Assembly: GCA_009844405.1 (NCBI GenBank)
Contig: VYBO01000046.1
Span: 1-64,000, forward strand
Reading direction: 5' to 3'
Origin: Acidimicrobiaceae bacterium
GTDB taxonomy: Bacteria; Actinomycetota; Acidimicrobiia; Acidimicrobiales; Aldehydirespiratoraceae
DNA length: 64,000 bases
Positions 58,980-64,000 of this stretch are shown piece after piece (positions within the stretch are counted from its first letter, which is position 1; every line of letters starts with the position of its first letter). The translations under genes were made by a program, and so were the position numbers. Below the pieces are notes generated by a model. The model saw only the letters and a list, made by a program, of their open reading frames with translations. It made no database searches and was not told the DNA's origin.

Positions 58980-59963
58980 TCAGCGGAGGATGCGGCCCCG
59001 GAGGTCGTCTATCCAGGCGGCCGCCTTGCGCACCTCCACCTGGTTCATCACGTGGTCGTGGTGGTCGGCGCCGGCCGACGGGTAGGAGCCGAGGAACTTC
59101 ACCCGGGAGGTCTTCATGTTGAGGTTGCGCAGCGCGTCGGCAACCACCTCGTCGGCGATGTGGCCCTCGCAGTCCAGCAGGAAACAGTACTGGCCCAGGC
59201 TGGCCTTGGTGGGGCGGCTCTGGAGGCTGGTCAGGTTGATGGCCCGGGCCGCGAACTCGCCCAGGATGCCGATCAGCGAGCCCGGCACGTCGGTGCGCTG
59301 GTAGACGACCACGCTCGTCTTGTCGTGGCCGGTCGGCGCGGCGATGAAGTCCTTGGCGACAAGCACGAAGCGGGTCTGATTGTCGGCGTGGTCGGCGATG
59401 TCGGCGGCCAGCACGTCCAGCCCGTACACCTCCGCCGAGCGCAGCGGCGCGATGGCCGCCGTGGTGCGGTCACCTGCCTCGGCCAGGCTGCGGGCCGCGT
59501 CCGCGGTCGAGGTGGCCGCCTCGAACACCGCGCCACCGAGATGGGTGGCCAGGTACTCGCGGCACTGGGCGTGGGCCACCGGATAGGAGCGGACCCGCTC
59601 CACCGACTCCAACGCCATGCCCGGGGGGCCCAGCAGGTTGAGGTTGACGTCGATGACCACCTCGCGCTGGATGAACAGGTCGGTGTCGAAGGCCAGCGCG
59701 TCGAGAGTGGCCGTCACCGACCCCTCGATCATGTTCTCGATGGCCACCAGGCCCAGGTCGACCTCGCCGCTGCCGACCGCCCTCAACACGTCGATTATCG
59801 AGTTGATGGGGCGGTGGTTCATGGCGGCCAGGTCGGCCTGGGAATAGATGGCCTGCTCGGTGAACGTCCCCGGCGGACCCAGGTATCCGACCGTCAGATT
59901 GCGCGGCTCTCCGAACTGCCCCATCCACCGCAGGGTACGGCCCAAGCGACCGATCAGCGCCAC
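58980..59963 (-). CDS. pheA: prephenate dehydratase
   Basis: VGYLGPPGTFTEQAI, NMIEGSVTATLD, ACT domain with LTSLQSRPTK. Confidence 0.95.
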   Translation of the reverse strand: MALIGRLGRTLRWMGQFGEPRNLTVGYLGPPGTFTEQAIYSQADLAAMNHRPINSIIDVLRAVGSGEVDLGLVAIENMIEGSVTATLDALAFDTDLFIQREVVIDVNLNLLGPPGMALESVERVRSYPVAHAQCREYLATHLGGAVFEAATSTADAARSLAEAGDRTTAAIAPLRSAEVYGLDVLAADIADHADNQTRFVLVAKDFIAAPTGHDKTSVVVYQRTDVPGSLIGILGEFAARAINLTSLQSRPTKASLGQYCFLLDCEGHIADEVVADALRNLNMKTSRVKFLGSYPSAGADHHDHVMNQVEVRKAAAWIDDLRGRILR

Positions 59964-59990
59964 TGCGACCGCCCGTTAGCGGCCGAACTT

Positions 59991-60041
59991 GCGAGGCCGC
60001 GGCCCGAGCGGCCCGTGAGCGCAGCGAACAAGAGCGGGAAA
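59991..60041. repeat. short core form of dispersed repeat
   Basis: gcgaggccgcggcccgagcggcccgtgagcgcagcgaacaagagcgggaa. Confidence 0.9.
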
Positions 60042-60045
60042 TAGG

Positions 60046-60765
60046 GTGTCAGACGTGGACGACCGGCTCTACTTCCGCCAGCTGCTGTCGGGACGCGACT
60101 TCGCGGTGGACGACGGGGTGGCCCGCCAGATGGTGAACTTCGTCTACGCCATCGGCGACCGCGACAGTGGCCTGGCCGTGCTCGTCGACCCGGCCTACGA
60201 CGCCTACGGGCTCATCGACCTGCTGGAGGCCGACGGCATGGCCTGCACCGGTGTGCTGGCCACCCACTACCACCCCGACCACGTGGGGGGCGAGATGATG
60301 GGCTTCAGCATCGAGGGCGTCACCCGGCTGCTGGAGCGGGTGTCGGTCCCGATCCATGTGCAGGCCGCCGAAGCCGATCTCGTCAAGAAGGTGACCGGCG
60401 TGGACGACGATTGCCTGGTCAGCCACGCCTCCGGCGATGTGGTGATGGTGGGCGCGGTCGCGATCGAGCTCATTGCCACGCCGGGGCACACCCCCGGCAG
60501 CCAGTGCTTCCTGGTGGACGGGCGCCTGGTGGCCGGCGACACCCTCTTCCTGGAGGGATGCGGCCGCATGGACCTACCGGGATCCGACCCGGCCCAGATG
60601 TACGAGAGCCTCACCACCCGGCTGGCCCGGGTGCCCGACGACGCGGTGCTCTATCCCGGGCACGGCTACTCGGTGGAGTCGTCGGCCACCATGGGCATCA
60701 CCCGTGAGCGCAACCACGTGTTCCGGCCCACCAGCCGCGAGCAGTGGCTGGCAGCCTTCGCCTGA
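60046..60765 (+). CDS. metallo-beta-lactamase-fold hydrolase (hydroxyacylglutathione hydrolase-like)
   Basis: ATHYHPDHVGG, ATPGHTPGSQCFLVDGRLVAGDTLF. Confidence 0.93.
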   Translation: MSDVDDRLYFRQLLSGRDFAVDDGVARQMVNFVYAIGDRDSGLAVLVDPAYDAYGLIDLLEADGMACTGVLATHYHPDHVGGEMMGFSIEGVTRLLERVSVPIHVQAAEADLVKKVTGVDDDCLVSHASGDVVMVGAVAIELIATPGHTPGSQCFLVDGRLVAGDTLFLEGCGRMDLPGSDPAQMYESLTTRLARVPDDAVLYPGHGYSVESSATMGITRERNHVFRPTSREQWLAAFA

Positions 60766-60774
60766 CCGACCGCA

Positions 60775-60858
60775 GAAATCTCGGTTTGGTTCTGGGCACT
60801 GGACACGCATAAGCAACCCGAGATTTCGGCCCCGAGAATCTCGGGTCGATTCTCGGGG
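60775..60858. terminator. tandem inverted repeats, possible terminator or processing structure
   Basis: gaaatctcgg (60775-60784) / ccgagatttc (60818-60827), then ccccgagaatc-tcgggtc-gattctcgggg (60830-60858) perfect 11-bp stem. Confidence 0.6.
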
Positions 60859-60900
60859 GCCGCGGTGGAGGCCGCGACGGGGCCCCTGGTGCGATGATGT

Positions 60901-60984
<84 letters not shown>

Positions 60985-61149
60985 GTGGCCCCGGCCCACC
61001 GCGAGCGGCCCGGGCACACGAGGCTAGCGGGGCGCTGAACGGATCGCCTGCCTGCGGGGCGGTCCCGAGTCAGGCTACGGGGGGCCGTTAGCATCGCCCA
61101 AGAGGCCGAGCGGACATGGAGCGACCAGTGAACCAACTAGCGAGGAGCG

Positions 61150-61205
61150 GAGCGAGGCCGTGGCCCGAGCGGCCCGTGAGCGAATCGAACAAGAGCGGGA
61201 ATGAC
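61150..61205. repeat. short core form of dispersed repeat
   Basis: gagcgaggccgtggcccgagcggcccgtgagcgaatcgaacaagagcgggaatgac with small differences. Confidence 0.88.
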
Positions 61206-61250
61206 TCCGCTGCAGCGCCTCAGGCTATGAGCCATTCGCGGACGCCCTGA

Positions 61251-62036
61251 GTGCGGCTGGATTACGGGGCCGCCACCCATGTGGGCCTGCACCGCCACGA
61301 GAATCAGGATCGATACCTCGCCGACGGTGCCGTCTTTGCGGTAGCGGACGGGCTCGGAGGCCACGCGGGAGGGGGCACCGCGGCGGGCATAGCCACCGAC
61401 GTCCTCTCCCGTGACACGGGCGTCGACTCGCTGGCCCAGCTGATCGCGCTGGTGGGCTCGGCCAACACGGCCATCCTGGAAGCGGCCAGGAACGATCCGA
61501 GCCTGTTCGGGATGTCGACGACCCTGTGCGTGCTGGCCGGAATCAACGGCGCCGAGGACGGGCCGCGGCTGGCCGCCTGCAACGTCGGCGACTCCCGGCT
61601 GTACGTGCTCACCCCGGACGGCTTCAGCCGCATCACCGTCGACCACACGATCTCCGAGAATCTCGTCCGCGACGGCGTCATCTCCGAGGCTGCGGCGGCT
61701 ACCCACGCCGACCGCCACACCCTCACCCGGGCCGTCGGGTTCGAGCGCCGGGTGCATGTCGACGGCTGGGAGCTGGCCGCCGTTGAGGGGACCCGCTTCC
61801 TGCTCTCCAGCGACGGGCTCACCAACGAGGTGCCCGACTTCGAGATCGCTGAGATCCTGCGATCCGTCGCCGACGCTGGAGCCGCCTCCGGCAGTCTGGT
61901 GGAGCGAGCAGTGCGGCCGGGGCACGGCCGCGACAATGTCACCGCGGTGGTCGTCGACGTCGTGGGCGACCCCCGACTCGAGCCTGACGGTTCGGGCCAG
62001 CTCGTCGTGACGTTCCAGCCCGCTGTGCTGACCTGA
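61251..62036 (+). CDS. PP2C-type protein serine/threonine phosphatase
   Basis: VFAVADGLGGHAGGGTAAGIA, CNVGDSRLYVL, LLSSDGLTNEV, DNVTAVVVDV. Confidence 0.93.
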   Translation: MRLDYGAATHVGLHRHENQDRYLADGAVFAVADGLGGHAGGGTAAGIATDVLSRDTGVDSLAQLIALVGSANTAILEAARNDPSLFGMSTTLCVLAGINGAEDGPRLAACNVGDSRLYVLTPDGFSRITVDHTISENLVRDGVISEAAAATHADRHTLTRAVGFERRVHVDGWELAAVEGTRFLLSSDGLTNEVPDFEIAEILRSVADAGAASGSLVERAVRPGHGRDNVTAVVVDVVGDPRLEPDGSGQLVVTFQPAVLT

Positions 62037-62108
62037 TCGCGGCGCCGGTCAGCCGCGCGATTCACGGCTCTTATCCCGGCCTGGGGCCGCCCGTTACAAT
62101 GGCTGACG

Positions 62109-64000
62109 GTGTCAGATGAGGGCCTGACCGTCTTCAACGGTCGCTACGAGTTGCTCCGCCGCATCGCGCGCGGCGGGATGGCCGACGTCTACCTGGCCCG
62201 GGACGCGTCGCTCGACCGGCAGGTGGCGGTGAAAGTCCTGTTCCCCGAGTTCGCCAATGATCCGAGCTTCGTCGAGCGCTTCCGCCGGGAGGCGAAGGCC
62301 GCGGCCAACCTGAACCACCCCAACATCGTCGGCATCTACGACTGGGGTCAGGAGCAGGGCACCTACTACATCGTCATGGAATACGTGGTGGGCCGCAGCA
62401 TGGCCGACGTGATGCGCTCCACCGGTCGTCTCAGCCCCGACCGGGCCGCAGAGATCGCGTCCGACGTGGCCGAAGCGCTCAGCAGCGCCCACAACGCCGG
62501 GCTCGTGCACCGCGACGTCAAGCTCGGCAACATCATCGTCAGCGACGACGGCCAAGTGAAGGTGGCCGACTTCGGCATAGCCACCGCCCTGGCCCGAAGG
62601 ACCGGCGACAACCTCACCCATATCGGGTCGGTCATGGGCACGGCCACCTACTTCTCGCCCGAGCAGGCCCAGGGCAAGGCCCTCGACGGTCGCAGTGACC
62701 TGTACTCGCTCGGGGTCGTGCTCTACGAGATGATCGTGGGCAAGCCCCCTTTCACCGCCGACACCTCGACCGCGGTGGCCGTCAAGCACGTGCAGGAGCG
62801 TCCGCTCGCCCCGTCGATGCTGGGCGTGAGCATCGTGGAGTCCCTGGAGGCCATCATCCTCAAGCTGCTGGCCAAGAACCCGGCCAACCGCTATCCCAAG
62901 GCGGAGGACCTGCGCGCCGACCTTCAGCGTTACCTGGCCGGCGCCCACAGCATCCCGACTCGTACCGGCCAGTCGCCCCCGGTCCGGACGGGCCAGTCGC
63001 CCAGGGTCCGGACAGGCCAGTCGCCCCGGGTCCGGACGGGCCAGTCGCCCCGGGTCCGGACGGGCCAGTCGCCCCGGGTCCGGACGGGCGAGCGTCCTGC
63101 GACCGGATCGCAGACGCTGCCGGCCCCGGTGGCAGTCCGGCCGCGCACCGGTCCGGTCGCCACCGCTCCCCCGCCCAGCGGCGGTCCGCCCACCGGGCCC
63201 CGCGCCCAGGTGCCCGCCGCGCCAGGGCCGGGACCGGGGCCTCCGCCCCAGTACGTGCCACCGGCCTACTACTACGAGGAGGTCCACCGATCCGACGGAT
63301 GGAAGCGGACGGCGCTCATGTTCTTCGGTCTGGTGGTGCTCGTGGTCGCCCTCGTCTTCCTGGGCTGGACCTTCTACGATTCGCTGGGCCTGGGCGACGA
63401 CAACGGGCCCGCAGAGCCGACCACCCCCGAGAGCGTCGCGCTGATCGAGGTGCCCGACGTGTCCGGGTTCAGCTACGGAGAGGCGGATGCCCAGCTGCGG
63501 GCCCTCGGGTTGCAACCGGAGCCGAGCTACGAGGTCGACACGGGCGTGCCCGAGAACACGGTGTTCGCCCAGAGCCCGCTCGCGGGCCAGCGGATCGAGG
63601 AGGGCGCCACGGTGGCCCTCACTGTCAGCCAGGGCGAGATCCCGAGGGTCCCTCCCGTGCGGGGCCGCAACCGTGTCGATGCCACTGAGATCCTTCGGGA
63701 CGCGGGCTACGAGGTCATCGTGATCCAGGGCACCAGCCAGGCCGAGGCGGGCATCGTGGTGGGCCAGGAGCCCTCCTCGAAGACCGAGCTCGCGCTGGGC
63801 GAGGCGGTGACCATCACGGTCTCCACCGGGCCGGGGCAGATCTTCGTGCCCGACGTGCGGGGCCAGACACTGATCCAGGCCATCCAGACCCTGGCCGACC
63901 AGGGGTTCCGCGTGGCTGAGCGGCGCGAGCCTTCGGCGACGGTCCCGGAGGGCGAGATCATCGAGACCGATCCGCTCCAGGGGTTCCCGGTGGCTGTCGG
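62109..64000 (+). CDS. PASTA-domain serine/threonine protein kinase (PknB-like), truncated by window end
   Basis: GTG start; YELLRRIARGGMADVYLA, HRDVKLGNI, DFGIA, TM segment at about 63310-63380, then PASTA repeats; no stop before 64000. Confidence 0.95.
   Translation, partial: MSDEGLTVFNGRYELLRRIARGGMADVYLARDASLDRQVAVKVLFPEFANDPSFVERFRREAKAAANLNHPNIVGIYDWGQEQGTYYIVMEYVVGRSMADVMRSTGRLSPDRAAEIASDVAEALSSAHNAGLVHRDVKLGNIIVSDDGQVKVADFGIATALARRTGDNLTHIGSVMGTATYFSPEQAQGKALDGRSDLYSLGVVLYEMIVGKPPFTADTSTAVAVKHVQERPLAPSMLGVSIVESLEAIILKLLAKNPANRYPKAEDLRADLQRYLAGAHSIPTRTGQSPPVRTGQSPRVRTGQSPRVRTGQSPRVRTGQSPRVRTGERPATGSQTLPAPVAVRPRTGPVATAPPPSGGPPTGPRAQVPAAPGPGPGPPPQYVPPAYYYEEVHRSDGWKRTALMFFGLVVLVVALVFLGWTFYDSLGLGDDNGPAEPTTPESVALIEVPDVSGFSYGEADAQLRALGLQPEPSYEVDTGVPENTVFAQSPLAGQRIEEGATVALTVSQGEIPRVPPVRGRNRVDATEILRDAGYEVIVIQGTSQAEAGIVVGQEPSSKTELALGEAVTITVSTGPGQIFVPDVRGQTLIQAIQTLADQGFRVAERREPSATVPEGEIIETDPLQGFPVAV
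62970..63091. repeat. 24-bp tandem repeat inside the kinase juxtamembrane linker
   Basis: unit gggccagtcgccccgggtccggac, about 5 copies, encoding TGQSPRVR. Confidence 0.95.

Overview
High-GC actinobacterial-type chromosome window, gene-dense on both strands. Gene content suggests an Acidimicrobiia-like relative, but that is inference. Main blocks: (1) an AT-richer C5-methyltransferase plus candidate PD-(D/E)XK endonuclease pair (161-2047). (2) A heterotetrameric sarcosine oxidase / N-methylglutamate dehydrogenase-like operon (4034-9074). (3) A five-gene, translationally coupled minus-strand operon (21121->13423): D12 adenine methylase, winged-helix-like protein, DUF6361-like protein, PLD-family nuclease, DEAD/SNF2-type helicase. 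I do not recognise this as a named defence system, and it is the best candidate for an undescribed system here. A DUF4143-type ATPase bracketed by 135-bp direct repeats follows it. (4) A heme biosynthesis cluster hemA-C-D-B-L (29143->23706). (5) A GlnT/GmaS-like and GlxBCD/MgsABC-like set, interrupted by a VapBC-like pair and by a dispersed repeat. (6) Two FAD-oxidoreductase/GcvT fusion proteins and an MttB-family methyltransferase. (7) Two secreted proteins, one disrupted by a 12-C homopolymer in its signal peptide. (8) EF-G-like, ilvE, pheA, four tRNAs, a PP2C phosphatase and a PASTA kinase truncated by the window end. A dispersed intergenic repeat family (at least 7 copies) runs through the window. 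All calls come from reading the sequence and supplied ORFs; no database search was run.
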